In this document: positions 35,709 to 44,752 of the stretch, one piece after another
How positions within the stretch are numbered: position 1 is the stretch's first letter
Layout: the number at the start of each line of letters is the position of its first letter
From: Mariniblastus sp.
GTDB taxonomy: Bacteria; Planctomycetota; Planctomycetia; Pirellulales; Pirellulaceae
Length of the DNA: 47,706 nt
Direction: 5' to 3'
Assembly (NCBI GenBank): GCA_014237975.1
Contig: JABACA010000018.1
Coordinates: 1-47,706, forward strand
Made by a program: the position numbers and the translations under genes
The notes under the pieces: model-generated
What the model saw: only the letters and a program-made list of their open reading frames with translations
Told to the model about the DNA's origin: nothing
Databases searched by the model: none

Positions 35709-36812
35709 GTGGCTAACAAGAAATCGCGCTCGAAACGCCGCCGGTCCCGCAACAGGGGTGGCCTTGGCAGGACGATTCTCTGGCTGCTGATGACGGTCGT
35801 TAGCCTCGGTGCAATGGGTGGGTACCTTTACCCGGACCTGCCGTTCGCCGGACCACTGGTGCAAAGCGTGCAGCGCGTGCTAGGCGCCGCTGTTGCCAAG
35901 CTGCCGGCTGCCGATTCAAGCCAAGCCGATGATCGGGCCGCGCTGTCGCGCATCAATGCCTCGGTACCCGCATCGCTCGCCTCCAGCCAACGGCCGGCGG
36001 ACAAGCTGTTAATCGCATCTTTTAATATCCAGGTATTCGGTCAAAGTAAGTTGGCTAAGCTGGATGTGATGCCGGTGATCGTCCATACGATTCGTCAATT
36101 TGATATTGTGGCGATCCAGGAAATCCGTGGCAAACAGGATAACATTCTGCCGGACCTGGTCGCGATGTTGAATTCGGACGGCAGTCGCTATGACTTCGTG
36201 ATCGGGCCGCGCCTGGGCCGCAGTGTCAGCACCGAGCAATACGCCTTTGTCTTCGATACGAATCGGGTAGAACCTGATCCGACCTCGGTTGGCACGATCC
36301 AGGATCCCCAGGATTTGATGCATCGGGAGCCGCTGGTGGCCCGATTCCGATCCCGAACACCGGCGCCCGAACGCGCCTTCAGTTTTTGGCTGGTCAACAC
36401 ACATACCGACCCGGATGATGTACCGACGGAAATCGCTGCCTTGACGGATGTGTTTGAAGTCATGCAGCGAGCGCGACCGTATGAAGACGACGTGATTTTA
36501 TTGGGTGACCTGAACGCCAGCGAGCGACAGATGGGCCGATTCGGTCAGATGCCCGGCCTCCACTGGGTGGTGGCCGGGGGCGTTAAGACCAACACGCGCC
36601 AGACCAAGGCGTATGACAACATTCTATTTCACGCGCCGAGTACCGGTGAGTTTACAGGTCGTTGGGGTGTCTTTGATTTTGAGTCCGTATTCAACCTTTC
36701 GCCAGAGCAGGCGTTGCGGGTCTCCGATCACCTGCCGGTGTGGGCCGAATTCGATGTTTGGGAATCGGGCTCTAACCGCCATGCGGAGAGAGAGTCGGGT
36801 TTCCGCCGTTGA
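35709..36812 (+). CDS. Endonuclease/exonuclease/phosphatase (DNase I-fold) protein, membrane-anchored
   Basis: 367 residues from GTG at 35709 with GGAGG 7 nt upstream. A basic N-terminus (KSRSKRRRSRNR) is followed by one transmembrane helix (TILWLLMTVVSLGAMGGYL). The EEP domain begins IASFNIQVFGQSK and has VAIQEIRG (metal-binding Glu), a Tyr-rich middle, FWLVNTHTDP (catalytic His), VILLGDLNAS (Asp/Asn pair), and SDHLPVWAEF at the end, the full set of DNase I-family motifs. It probably cuts nucleic acid or phosphoesters outside the cytoplasm, given the anchor. Substrate unknown. Confidence 0.88.
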   Translation: MANKKSRSKRRRSRNRGGLGRTILWLLMTVVSLGAMGGYLYPDLPFAGPLVQSVQRVLGAAVAKLPAADSSQADDRAALSRINASVPASLASSQRPADKLLIASFNIQVFGQSKLAKLDVMPVIVHTIRQFDIVAIQEIRGKQDNILPDLVAMLNSDGSRYDFVIGPRLGRSVSTEQYAFVFDTNRVEPDPTSVGTIQDPQDLMHREPLVARFRSRTPAPERAFSFWLVNTHTDPDDVPTEIAALTDVFEVMQRARPYEDDVILLGDLNASERQMGRFGQMPGLHWVVAGGVKTNTRQTKAYDNILFHAPSTGEFTGRWGVFDFESVFNLSPEQALRVSDHLPVWAEFDVWESGSNRHAERESGFRR

Positions 36813-37057
36813 TGGATTGCGTCCCGGGGACTTGGTCGAACATGCCTTGGTCCGGTGTGGATTTTGCCGTGCGACGGGATAGTGCGGGTCGCTAAAGTCT
36901 GTATCAAACCAAACCGCGGTCTTTTCTTTGTTCCGTTTCCTGCCACGGTAATTGCAAAATGTGGCGTCATGGATTGAAATAATGTCTCCCAACCCACCTG
37001 GGTGTCGAGTGAGTCGATTCATCCAGGTGGCGAATTTTCGAGTCAGGAGAGTTTCCA

Positions 37058-37843
37058 TTGCGTTTCAGTCAATCTTCCATCCACGGTCTGAGAAACGTTT
37101 TCCGGAGTGGGTTCTCTGCGCACGACATTACGGAATCACTGGTCTCCTGTGATTCATCCGAGTCACGGGAGTGGATTCGGGAATTCATGGATGCTCACAA
37201 GTTGGCCGTGATTGGAGTCAGGGACCACGGGCACGTGATCGGTTACATCGATCGTGACCACCTGGAAACGGGGGACGGCCAGGTGGCCATCCAGCCTTTT
37301 GAGAAAGAGCAGGTGATTCAGACGTCAACGCCGCTGGTCGAAGTAGTTACCCGCTTGCAGGATCAGCCCCGTCTGTTTGTTTCCGTTTTTGGTTTTGTCG
37401 GTGGCATTGTAACGCGGACGGACTTACAGAAGCCGCCGGTTCGGATGTGGCTGTTTGGTATTATCACCTTGATTGAAATGCGGATGACTGATTTGATCAG
37501 CGACAGCCTGGAAATCGAACAATGGAAACAGCACTTGTCCGACAGCCGCCTGGCCAAGGCGGAGGAGCTGCGGGCAGAAAGGACCAGGCGGCAGCTGCCG
37601 GTCGCGTTACTTGACTGTCTGCAGTTTTCCGACAAATGCCAGATTGTCGCCCGCAACGAATCGTTGCGCAATCAAACAAGGTTTAAATCGCGACGCCAGG
37701 TGGAAGATGCGGGCAAGAAGATGGAACGATTGCGAAACGATCTGGCACATTCCCAGGATATCATCGCCAATGACTGGGATGCGGTAGTTGAACTTTCCAG
37801 TAATCTTGAGACGATGTTGCAAAACACGTTTGCGTCGGATTAA
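37058..37843 (+). CDS. CBS-like plus HEPN-like domain protein
   Basis: 261 residues from TTG at 37058 with AGGAGA 7 nt upstream. Residues 20-125 form a CBS-pair-like region (AHKLAVIGVRDHGHVIGYID, PRLFVSVFGFVGGIVTRTDL), which usually binds adenine nucleotides. Residues 130-261 are helical. The segment KMERLRNDLAHSQDI contains R-N-D-L-A-H (Arg226 to His231), the RX4H motif of HEPN ribonucleases. The combination suggests nucleotide-sensing RNase or nucleic-acid-binding activity, as in some toxin or stress systems. No antitoxin-like partner is adjacent. Function is inferred. Confidence 0.72.
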   Translation: MRFSQSSIHGLRNVFRSGFSAHDITESLVSCDSSESREWIREFMDAHKLAVIGVRDHGHVIGYIDRDHLETGDGQVAIQPFEKEQVIQTSTPLVEVVTRLQDQPRLFVSVFGFVGGIVTRTDLQKPPVRMWLFGIITLIEMRMTDLISDSLEIEQWKQHLSDSRLAKAEELRAERTRRQLPVALLDCLQFSDKCQIVARNESLRNQTRFKSRRQVEDAGKKMERLRNDLAHSQDIIANDWDAVVELSSNLETMLQNTFASD

Positions 37844-37891
37844 ATTTTCCGGCAGTCGTGAGACACCCCTTTTACCCCGACTTCATTCAAG

Positions 37892-39139
37892 ATGCCTTTC
37901 GATCTCAATTACCCCGTTTTGGTTGCCGGTTTGCTGCTGTTTGTTGGTGTCTTGGCCAGCAAATTTGCCAATCGGGTCGGGGTTCCTTCTCTGTTGTTGT
38001 TTCTCTTTGTCGGGATGATGGCTGGATCGGAAGGAATTGGCGGGCTGGTCGGCATGACGGGCATCGACTTTGAAGATTACGAGGCCGCCAAGCATTTCGG
38101 TGAGCTTGCCCTGTTAGTCATTCTGTTTGCCGGGGGCCTGGAAACCAAGTGGAAAACGGTACGCCCCGTTCTGCTGCCAGGAATTGCCCTGTCGACGGTT
38201 GGCGTTCTTCTGACGACGTTCCTGCTGGGTCTTTTTTCCTGGTTTGCGCTGACGGTGTTGACGAGGTTTGATATCGGATTGGGTGGACTGAGTTTCATGG
38301 AAGCGCTATTGCTGGCTGCGATTGTTTCATCGACCGATGCGGCGGCCGTGTTTTCAGTTTTCCGATCGACTTCAGTTCAGCCCAACCCGAAACTCCGCTC
38401 ACTGTTGGAATTCGAGTCCGGAAGCAATGATCCCATGGCTGTGTTGCTGACGACCACGATTCTGGGAATCATGACGGGTGTCGCGGGTTCAGCCTGGCAT
38501 ATCATTGGTAACTTGCTTCAGCAACTCATTCTTGGTGTTGCAGTTGGTGGTCTGATCGGTTGGGCCGGGGCGGCGATGGTCAGCCGATTAAAGTTTTCGG
38601 CGCGGGGTATTTACCCGATCTTTGTACTCTCTTTCGGGCTTTTGTCATTTGGGTTTGCCGACCTGCTCAATGGCAATGAGTTTCTCAGTGTTTACGTGGC
38701 CGGGGTAGTGATTGGAAATCGGTTAAAGAAAAACCAGGAAGGCGTTGTTGGGTTTCACGACGGGCTAAGTTGGTTATCACAAATCTCGATGTTTATCGTG
38801 TTGGGGCTGTTGGTGTTTCCCAGCCAACTGTTGTCTGTGGCCTGGGCTGCCAGCGCGATGGCGCTGTTTTTGATTCTTGTAGCGCGCCCTCTGAGTGTGT
38901 TTAGTTGCCTGTTGCCTTTGCGTGTTAAACCGAAAGAAATCACCTACATTTCCTGGGTTGGGTTGCGTGGTTCCGTTCCGATTGTATTGGCAACCTATCC
39001 CTATCATTATGGCGTCAAGAACTCGGAACAGATTTTCAACATCATCTTTTTTATTGTCATTCTTTCCATTCTGATTCAAGGCTCGACGTTGGTCTTAAGT
39101 GCCCGCTGGCTCAAGGTAACGGCCCAGGATGATGAATAA
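37892..39139 (+). CDS. CPA1-family K+(Na+)/H+ antiporter, NhaP2-like
   Basis: 415 residues with about 12 transmembrane helices. Characteristic segments are GVPSLLLFLFVGMMAGSEG, LLVILFAGGLET, LLLAAIVSSTDAAAVFSV (the ion-binding Asp pair of CPA1) and LEFESGSNDPMAVLLT. It exchanges cytoplasmic cations for protons. NhaP2/CvrA proteins usually carry a cytoplasmic TrkA-C-type regulatory tail; here the protein ends at about residue 415 with SARWLKVTAQDDE, so the tail is absent. It starts 48 bp after the CBS-HEPN gene in the same direction. Confidence 0.9.
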   Translation: MPFDLNYPVLVAGLLLFVGVLASKFANRVGVPSLLLFLFVGMMAGSEGIGGLVGMTGIDFEDYEAAKHFGELALLVILFAGGLETKWKTVRPVLLPGIALSTVGVLLTTFLLGLFSWFALTVLTRFDIGLGGLSFMEALLLAAIVSSTDAAAVFSVFRSTSVQPNPKLRSLLEFESGSNDPMAVLLTTTILGIMTGVAGSAWHIIGNLLQQLILGVAVGGLIGWAGAAMVSRLKFSARGIYPIFVLSFGLLSFGFADLLNGNEFLSVYVAGVVIGNRLKKNQEGVVGFHDGLSWLSQISMFIVLGLLVFPSQLLSVAWAASAMALFLILVARPLSVFSCLLPLRVKPKEITYISWVGLRGSVPIVLATYPYHYGVKNSEQIFNIIFFIVILSILIQGSTLVLSARWLKVTAQDDE

Positions 39140-39440
39140 GTTTGCAATATGATTTTGGTTCCCGGTCTGGCGTCGCGATCCGCCAGGTTGGCCCAAACAG
39201 GGTTAGCTGCGAGACGGTTTGGGCCGTCCGGTTATGGCAATCGGAGCGGCAGGATCCTGGCGGTTTGGAAGTCTGGCCGTTCCATCGAAGGTTAGCCGTC
39301 CTGCTGGGCAAATATCCCGTTATTTTGCCTCAATTTTCCTGTCAACGTTGTTGACTTGTGAAAGCGGGTTAGTCATTTTGACTGTTGGTAGAAGCCCTTT
39401 TTTAACTTACACCTCTGAGAATTTTGTTGGAGAACTACAG
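39140..39440. other. Intergenic region with a 9-bp inverted repeat
   Basis: No gene seen. GGCCCAAAC (39190-39198) and GTTTGGGCC (39217-39225) are a perfect inverted repeat with an 18-nt spacer, but there is no T-run after it. The downstream part is the upstream region of the Cys-rich gene. Confidence 0.6.
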
Positions 39441-39833
39441 ATGAAAATGTTTGTCGCACTTACCTTTGTCGTTGCAGTCCTTTTTTGCTGCAGTCCACTG
39501 TTGGCTCAAGATGCCGCCAGTCAAGCCTCGCCCAGTGATGGGACAACCGTTGTCGTCGGCGATTGCTGTGGCAATTCATGTTGTGCCCCCAAACGCCGTT
39601 GTTGCAATTTGTTCAAACGTCGTAATGCCTGCTGTTGCCAGCCCGCACCGGTTACCACTTGTTGTCCAGACCCGTGTTGCGCTCCCAAGCGCCGCTGCGG
39701 ATTGTTGCAGCGTCGAAACCGAGGTTGTGGTTGTGAAACAGCTTGTGATCCCTGCGCGGCGACAAACGACTGCTGCCCGCCAGCCCGTAAAAAATGTTGC
39801 CTGTTCAAACGGCGCAGTTCCTGCTGCAACTGA
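39441..39833 (+). CDS. Small secreted cysteine-rich protein with repeats
   Basis: 130 residues from the ATG at 39441 with GGAGA 7 nt upstream. A signal peptide (MKMFVALTFVVAVLFCCSPL, cleavage near LLAQ) leads to a mature part with 24 Cys in about 107 residues. The repeats are CCAPKRRCCNLFKRRN, CCAPKRRCGLLQRRN and the variant CCPPARKKCCLFKRRS. Basic KRR clusters between CC pairs suggest a metal-binding or disulfide-rich knotted surface protein. It has its own terminator at 39871-39906. I recognise no family; planctomycetes encode many Cys-rich secreted proteins. Confidence 0.82.
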   Translation: MKMFVALTFVVAVLFCCSPLLAQDAASQASPSDGTTVVVGDCCGNSCCAPKRRCCNLFKRRNACCCQPAPVTTCCPDPCCAPKRRCGLLQRRNRGCGCETACDPCAATNDCCPPARKKCCLFKRRSSCCN

Positions 39834-39870
39834 TGCTGGTAACCCCGTCAATACGGGTAGCGAATTTCTT

Positions 39871-39906
39871 AAAACGCCTGGTCCTTCGAGACGGGGCGTT
39901 TTTTTT
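39871..39906 (+). terminator. Rho-independent terminator of the Cys-rich gene
   Basis: AAAACGCC (39871-39878) pairs with GGCGTTTT (39895-39902), with an inner GTC-CTTCGA-GAC stem, followed by continuing T residues to 39906. It lies 37 nt after the stop codon of the gene ending at 39833. Confidence 0.9.
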
Positions 39907-40031
39907 GTGATATTGGTAATGAAATTCTGTTTAGGCAAGCCGGCAGCATTTCCTGCGCGAGTCCGGTATAATCGAGTTTCCAAGTTCCCGTTGACGATTG
40001 AAATCTGGGCTCACACTCTAGAAAGGTAACG

Positions 40032-40649
40032 ATGAAAACGTCTGTTTTTGCGCTGTCACTCTGCATGATCCTTTCAGCCACCGGCATGGCGCAGGACGAA
40101 TGGGTTTCCATGTTTAATGGAAAAGATCTTTCTGGTTGGCGAGTGAATGAGAACAAGGACTCTGTCTATATCGAAGACGGGGCGCTGGTCACTCATGGAC
40201 CTCGGGCCCACGCGTTTTTTGTTGGCAAGGACGGCAAGGCCGATTTCAAGGATTTCCATTTTAAAGCAAAGGTGATGACGCATCCGAAGGCCAATTCGGG
40301 CATCTATTTTCATACTCGTTACCTCGAGTCCGGTTGGCCGGACAAAGGCTATGAAGCTCAAGTCAATAATACCCAGGGCGATCCCAAGAAGACGGGTGGC
40401 CTGTATAACGTCAAAGACAATTTCAAGGCACCGGTCAAGGACAACGAGTGGTTTGATTATGAAATCATCGTGAAGGGAAAACATATCGTCGTCAAAATCA
40501 ACGGCAAGACCGTTTCTGACTATACCGAACCGGATGGTCTGGACCGCCCCGAGCGGCAGCTGTCCAACGGGACCTTTGCCCTGCAGGCACACGATCCGGG
40601 CAGCAAAGTAATGTATAAAGATTTGAACTACAAACTGTTTGCGGATTGA
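40032..40649 (+). CDS. Secreted DUF1080 (3-keto-disaccharide hydrolase type) protein
   Basis: 205 residues with a signal peptide (MKTSVFALSLCMILSATGM, cleavage AQ-DEW). The start of the mature protein, WVSMFNGKDLSGWRVNENK, followed by VTHPKANSGIYFHTRYLE, KGYEAQVNN and TGGLYNV, is the DUF1080 jelly-roll signature; characterised members hydrolyse 3-keto-glycosides. It overlaps the following sulfatase by 1 nt (TGATG), so translation is coupled. The DUF1080-sulfatase-sulfatase group suggests breakdown of a sulfated sugar outside the cytoplasm. Confidence 0.92.
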   Translation: MKTSVFALSLCMILSATGMAQDEWVSMFNGKDLSGWRVNENKDSVYIEDGALVTHGPRAHAFFVGKDGKADFKDFHFKAKVMTHPKANSGIYFHTRYLESGWPDKGYEAQVNNTQGDPKKTGGLYNVKDNFKAPVKDNEWFDYEIIVKGKHIVVKINGKTVSDYTEPDGLDRPERQLSNGTFALQAHDPGSKVMYKDLNYKLFAD

Positions 40650-42004
40650 TGATGCATCCAACCAGACCTGTTTCTGTCCTATGTGTTGCGCTTGCGGTGG
40701 TGATCACCCAGTCAGGCGTTCTGATCGCCCGTCAGGATGCCAAGCCGACCAGTGCCGAACCGAATTTTGTGATCATCATGGCGGATGATTTGGGATATGG
40801 CGACCTGAGTTGTTATTGGCAGGACTCCCCTGCCCCGACCCCCAACCTCGACCGGATGGCGGCCCAGGGTCTGCGGTTTACCGATTTTCATTCGAGTGGC
40901 AATGTCTGCAGCCCGACACGGGCCGGTTTGCTGACAGGCAGGTATCAACAACGGGCCGGGATCCCCGGTGTGATCAACGCCGACCCGAAGGTGGCGGCGC
41001 ACTTCTTTGGCCTCGGCCGCAACGAAACGACGTTTGCCGAATGCCTGAAAAAAATCGGGTACAGGACCGGGATCTTTGGCAAATGGCATCTCGGTTACGA
41101 TGTCTATTTCAATCCACGTGAGCATGGTTTCGATGAATTCCGCGGTTATGTCAGTGGCAACGTCGATTACCAGTCCCATTACGATCGAATGGAAAAGTTT
41201 GATTGGTGGAACGGTCGTGAACTCGAAGATCAACCGGGCTACGTGACGCACCTGGTCACGAAGAACGCGATCGATTTTATCGAGAGGAACAAGGCTCGCC
41301 CGTTTTGTTTGTATGTTGCCCACGAGGCCGTTCATTCACCCTGGCAGGGGCCTGGAGACCCCCCGTTAAGGGGGCCAAACAAAAAGAAAGGAGTGAAAAC
41401 CGACAAAAAGAAAGCCTTGTCCGCAATGCTGATTGAAATGGACAAGAGTGTGGGTGAGATTTTGACAACGATTGAAAATTGCGGGATCGCGGATCGTACG
41501 CTCGTTGTTTTTTTCTCTGATAATGGCCCGGCCGGTGGCTCGGCGGGTCCGTTGCGAGGTCGTAAAGGGAGCAACTACGAAGGTGGACATCGCGTTCCGG
41601 CGATCGCCTGGTGGCCATCCCGCATTCAAGCCGGGCAACAGACCGACTCGCTGGCGATCAGCCTGGATATCATGCCGACGTTGCTGTCGATTGCGGGTTA
41701 CGATGACCAGGCGAAACTGGCCCTGGATGGTGCGGATCTTTCACCGGTCCTGTTCGACAGTCAATCGCCAGGGGACCGGCAGTTGTTCTGGAATGGCCGG
41801 GCGATACGTGATGGGAAATGGAAACTGGTGCTCGGCAACAAGCAACAGGGCGCGGTCGAGCTGTTCGACCTGTCACAGGACTTGGGTGAAAAAGTGAACC
41901 TGGCCAGCCGGCATCCCGAGCGGGTTGACCAGTTGCGAAAGGCGTTGGACGGTTGGGAACAGCAGGTTGCCCGTGGTGCGACCGCGCAACCGGTTCAACA
42001 TTAG
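40649..42004 (+). CDS. Secreted sulfatase (arylsulfatase A-like)
   Basis: 451 residues from the ATG at 40649, overlapping the DUF1080 stop codon by 1 nt. After a signal-like start (MMHPTRPVSVLCVALAVVIT) the metal site IIMADDLGYGDLS and the formylglycine motif CSPTRAGLLTGRY (Cys87) are intact. FSDNGPAGGSAGPLRGRKGS and IFGKWHLGYD match the A-type sulfatase branch. Removes sulfate from a sulfated substrate outside the cell or in the periplasm. Confidence 0.94.
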   Translation: MMHPTRPVSVLCVALAVVITQSGVLIARQDAKPTSAEPNFVIIMADDLGYGDLSCYWQDSPAPTPNLDRMAAQGLRFTDFHSSGNVCSPTRAGLLTGRYQQRAGIPGVINADPKVAAHFFGLGRNETTFAECLKKIGYRTGIFGKWHLGYDVYFNPREHGFDEFRGYVSGNVDYQSHYDRMEKFDWWNGRELEDQPGYVTHLVTKNAIDFIERNKARPFCLYVAHEAVHSPWQGPGDPPLRGPNKKKGVKTDKKKALSAMLIEMDKSVGEILTTIENCGIADRTLVVFFSDNGPAGGSAGPLRGRKGSNYEGGHRVPAIAWWPSRIQAGQQTDSLAISLDIMPTLLSIAGYDDQAKLALDGADLSPVLFDSQSPGDRQLFWNGRAIRDGKWKLVLGNKQQGAVELFDLSQDLGEKVNLASRHPERVDQLRKALDGWEQQVARGATAQPVQH

Positions 42005-42084
42005 AAGTTGTCCCCGCCGGCTGAAGAGGGTCGGAATGGGTGGCGGACAAAGCCGTTGATCTGAACGAGAGAGAAGGACATTTT

Positions 42085-43512
42085 ATGATGTGCCGAACAA
42101 TGATGGGTAGGTGGTTGCGGTGGACGGCCGGTTGGCTGGTTTGCTGCAGTGCAGTGTTTGCGTGTACAGCCGAGGGGAACGATCGACGGGGTGAGAGATC
42201 GATCGAAGATCGCCCCAATATCGTACTCATTATCTCCGATGATCAGCGCTGGTCGGATTACGGTTTTATGGACCACCCGTTAATCGAGACTCCCAACCTG
42301 GATCGACTGGCTCGTCAAAGTGCATTGTTTAGCCGCGGGTATGTCCCAACGGCCTTGTGCCGTGCTTCGTTGATGACGTTGATAACCGGGCGATACGCAT
42401 TTGAACATCGCACATGCGGCAATGATCCGTTTGTCAAGAAAGGTTCGGGGGTTGATGGTCGAGAATTGAAGGAATCAGTGATTGCCAATCTTGACCGTTT
42501 TGAACCGATACCAAAGGTCCTTGGCCGTTTGGGTTACCTCAGCCACCAATCGGGTAAATGGTGGGAGGGGCATTTTTCGCACGGTGGGTTTACCCATGGG
42601 ATGACGTTGGGACTGGGCAACACTCCCCGAGGCAGACATGGCGACCTCGGGTTGACCATTGGTCGAAAAGGAATGCAGCCGATCGAGGATTTCCTGGACG
42701 AGGCGGTAACCAAGCAGAAGAATTTTTTCATGTGGTACGCACCCTTCCTGCCGCACACCCCGCACAACCCGCCGGAAAGGTTGTTGGCCCGGTACGCCGA
42801 CAAGGAGCTGCCCATGCCGATCCAGAAGTACGCCGCGATGTGCACCTGGTTTGACGAATCGTGCGGGCAGCTGATTGAGTTACTCGAACAAAAAGGATTG
42901 CGTTCCAATACGATGATTGTTTACGTTTGCGATAACGGCTGGACGTCCACCGTCAAAGGTGTTAATGCACCGGCTGATTGGAAAGCACCATACGCACCGG
43001 GTACCAAGCGTTCTCCCTATGATGGTGGAGTGCGAACCCCCATGATGTTCAACTGGCCTGGCAAAATTAAGCCGCAGGAACGCAGTGAACGAATTTCCAG
43101 CCTGGATATCTACCCTACGATTCTGTCGGCCGCCCAAGCGCCGATGGCCCAGGATCTTCCCGGACTTGACCTGTTGCCCTATTTGGAATCAGGCCAAGAG
43201 ATTCCACGTAAGACACTTTATGGAGAGGCCTTTGGACATGATATCCAGGAAATTGACAATCCCGAGGCATCCTTGTTGAACCGCTGGTGTATTGACGGGG
43301 ACTGGAAACTGATTGTCAGTTACGAGGACGAGCTTCAGGGCGGGTCACCCAGTGTCCGACGAGCTCATTCAAAACCTCCTCAGCTGTTCAATCTGAAAAA
43401 CGATCCTGAAGAACAAAACAATATGGCTGCGTCTCATCCCGATCGCGTCCAGCAGTTATCCGGGAAACTGGAAAACTGGTATCCCGTTAAAAAGAACGTG
43501 ATCGATCGTTAA
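42085..43512 (+). CDS. Secreted sulfatase family protein with atypical maturation motif
   Basis: 475 residues from the ATG at 42085, with GAAGGA 6 nt upstream. The frame opens at 42040, but that part is not protein-like. An N-terminal hydrophobic stretch (WLRWTAGWLVCCSAVFAC) is a signal or lipoprotein signal. Metal residues lie in VLIISDDQRWSDYGFMDHP. The formylglycine position reads LCRASLMTLITGRY: the Cys92 is present, but the usual C-x-P/A-S-R has Leu96 in place of Arg, so maturation is uncertain. IYVCDNGWTS and YDGGVRTPMMFNWPG follow. It lies 80 bp after the preceding sulfatase, likely the same transcript. Confidence 0.9.
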   Translation: MMCRTMMGRWLRWTAGWLVCCSAVFACTAEGNDRRGERSIEDRPNIVLIISDDQRWSDYGFMDHPLIETPNLDRLARQSALFSRGYVPTALCRASLMTLITGRYAFEHRTCGNDPFVKKGSGVDGRELKESVIANLDRFEPIPKVLGRLGYLSHQSGKWWEGHFSHGGFTHGMTLGLGNTPRGRHGDLGLTIGRKGMQPIEDFLDEAVTKQKNFFMWYAPFLPHTPHNPPERLLARYADKELPMPIQKYAAMCTWFDESCGQLIELLEQKGLRSNTMIVYVCDNGWTSTVKGVNAPADWKAPYAPGTKRSPYDGGVRTPMMFNWPGKIKPQERSERISSLDIYPTILSAAQAPMAQDLPGLDLLPYLESGQEIPRKTLYGEAFGHDIQEIDNPEASLLNRWCIDGDWKLIVSYEDELQGGSPSVRRAHSKPPQLFNLKNDPEEQNNMAASHPDRVQQLSGKLENWYPVKKNVIDR

Positions 43513-43539
43513 CACCTGAAAATGTGGTTGCCGATTTGT

Positions 43540-43917
43540 TTACTGCTCAAAGAAAACACCGCCGTAGCGAACGAACAGGTAGATGCTGTAAATCACGACG
43601 CACAGCGTAATGAACGACCCTGCGTACAGTAAACGTCGGGCCGTTTTGATTTGACGCGTGGCAATGAACTGGGAAATGACAACTACGACGAGGACCAGGG
43701 CAAATTTAAAATAAACCATGCCCCTGAATCCGAATTTTGTCAGGATCCAATTGGCAATCCCGTTGGATTCTCTGAAATTATCCATGTTCAACAAAATGAA
43801 AGTCATGAACACGTCGAACGCGCTGACCAGAATGAAAACACAGGTTGCGGTTTCCAATGGCAACTTGCGGGTGAAGAAATGCCCTTTTTCTTCGGATGGT
43901 GATTCTGAATCGTTCAT
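43540..43917 (-). CDS. Small membrane protein of unknown function, DUF5658-like
   Basis: 125 residues. A hydrophilic N-terminus is followed by three predicted transmembrane helices, roughly at TATCVFILVSAFDVFMTFIL, VYFKFALVLVVVVISQF and RRLLYAGSFITLCVVIYSIY. The F-D-V-F-M-T-F-I-L helix and second-helix pattern resemble DUF5658-type proteins, whose function is unknown. It is convergent with the sulfatase at 42085-43512, with only 27 bp between stops. Confidence 0.7.
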   Translation of the reverse strand: MNDSESPSEEKGHFFTRKLPLETATCVFILVSAFDVFMTFILLNMDNFRESNGIANWILTKFGFRGMVYFKFALVLVVVVISQFIATRQIKTARRLLYAGSFITLCVVIYSIYLFVRYGGVFFEQ

Positions 43918-44053
43918 GGATGCAAATAGGCCCTTTGTTTCAAACTAGAATGATCGCGTCAGTTTAATGACTGTCGTTGCAGACGGCATGAGCATTTATT
44001 CGTTTTTAATCGAGAAACTTTGCCTTGGCAACGGTTGTCTTATATTCTGTTCC

Positions 44054-44752
44054 CTAAGAGAGGCGAGATTCCTTTGGGATTTCAGGAATTTCCACATGGG
44101 GTGAAATGAGTTTCTGAACAAGGTCACGCCCAATCACTTCGTGAATTGCAGATTTGAGTTCGATTTTGGAATGAAATAGTTTTTCAAGCTTCTCCCGTTG
44201 CCAGGAAAGGTATTTGATCGGTCCCTTGGAAATGACATCGGCAACCGTTTTGCCCTGTGTCAGAAAACTCATTTCGCCGACCAGGTCCCCAGAGCCAAGT
44301 TGCGCGACTTCTTTGCCGTCGACTTCGACGGTCGCAGCGCCGGTGTGAATCAGTAGCAGCTGGTCAGGGTTCGTGTTCTTTTCAATCAGTTTGGTGCCGA
44401 GGCTGGCGTCCTTCCATTCGGCGTGATGCAGTAATCGCAACATGTCCTTGGCGGAACAACATCCCTCGAAAACCGTGTTGTACAACGAACGTTGATCTGC
44501 CGTCATTACCGGTGGCCGACGTTCCATTAGGATCAGGATGATCCAGAAAAGATTAATGGCCATAAATACCAGTTGCCAGTAAATACAACCGTACATATTA
44601 AACATGTAATAATACGGCAGCAACAATAACATGGCGGCGACTGCCAGGATTCGCAGCCATAATACGTCCCTGACCCCATAACAGAAGACGTAGAGAACGT
44701 TGGCAGCGTTAAGTAACCAAATGTCGAGAGAAGGAAATTCATTGGGTAACAT
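44054..44752 (-). CDS. Popeye-like membrane protein with cyclic nucleotide-binding fold
   Basis: 232 residues. Three hydrophobic segments (about 11-82: LLNAANVLYVFCYGVRDVLW, LRILAVAAMLLLLPYYYMFN, WQLVFMAINLFWIILILM) precede a cAMP-binding-type beta barrel (LGTKLIEKNTNPDQLLLIHTG, LGSGDLVGEMSFLTQG, ADVISKGPIKYLSW). The pattern Y-N-T-V-F-E-G before it matches Popeye (POPDC) proteins, which in animals are membrane cAMP receptors. The phosphate-binding residues of the cassette (GEMSFL with no Arg two residues on) are only partly as in CAP, so ligand is inferred. Confidence 0.78.
   Translation of the reverse strand: MLPNEFPSLDIWLLNAANVLYVFCYGVRDVLWLRILAVAAMLLLLPYYYMFNMYGCIYWQLVFMAINLFWIILILMERRPPVMTADQRSLYNTVFEGCCSAKDMLRLLHHAEWKDASLGTKLIEKNTNPDQLLLIHTGAATVEVDGKEVAQLGSGDLVGEMSFLTQGKTVADVISKGPIKYLSWQREKLEKLFHSKIELKSAIHEVIGRDLVQKLISPHVEIPEIPKESRLS

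Noticed and set aside
39190-39225. 9-bp inverted repeat as the NhaP2-like gene terminator
   Set aside because: No T-run follows on either strand, and the spacer is 18 nt, so it does not fit a standard terminator.
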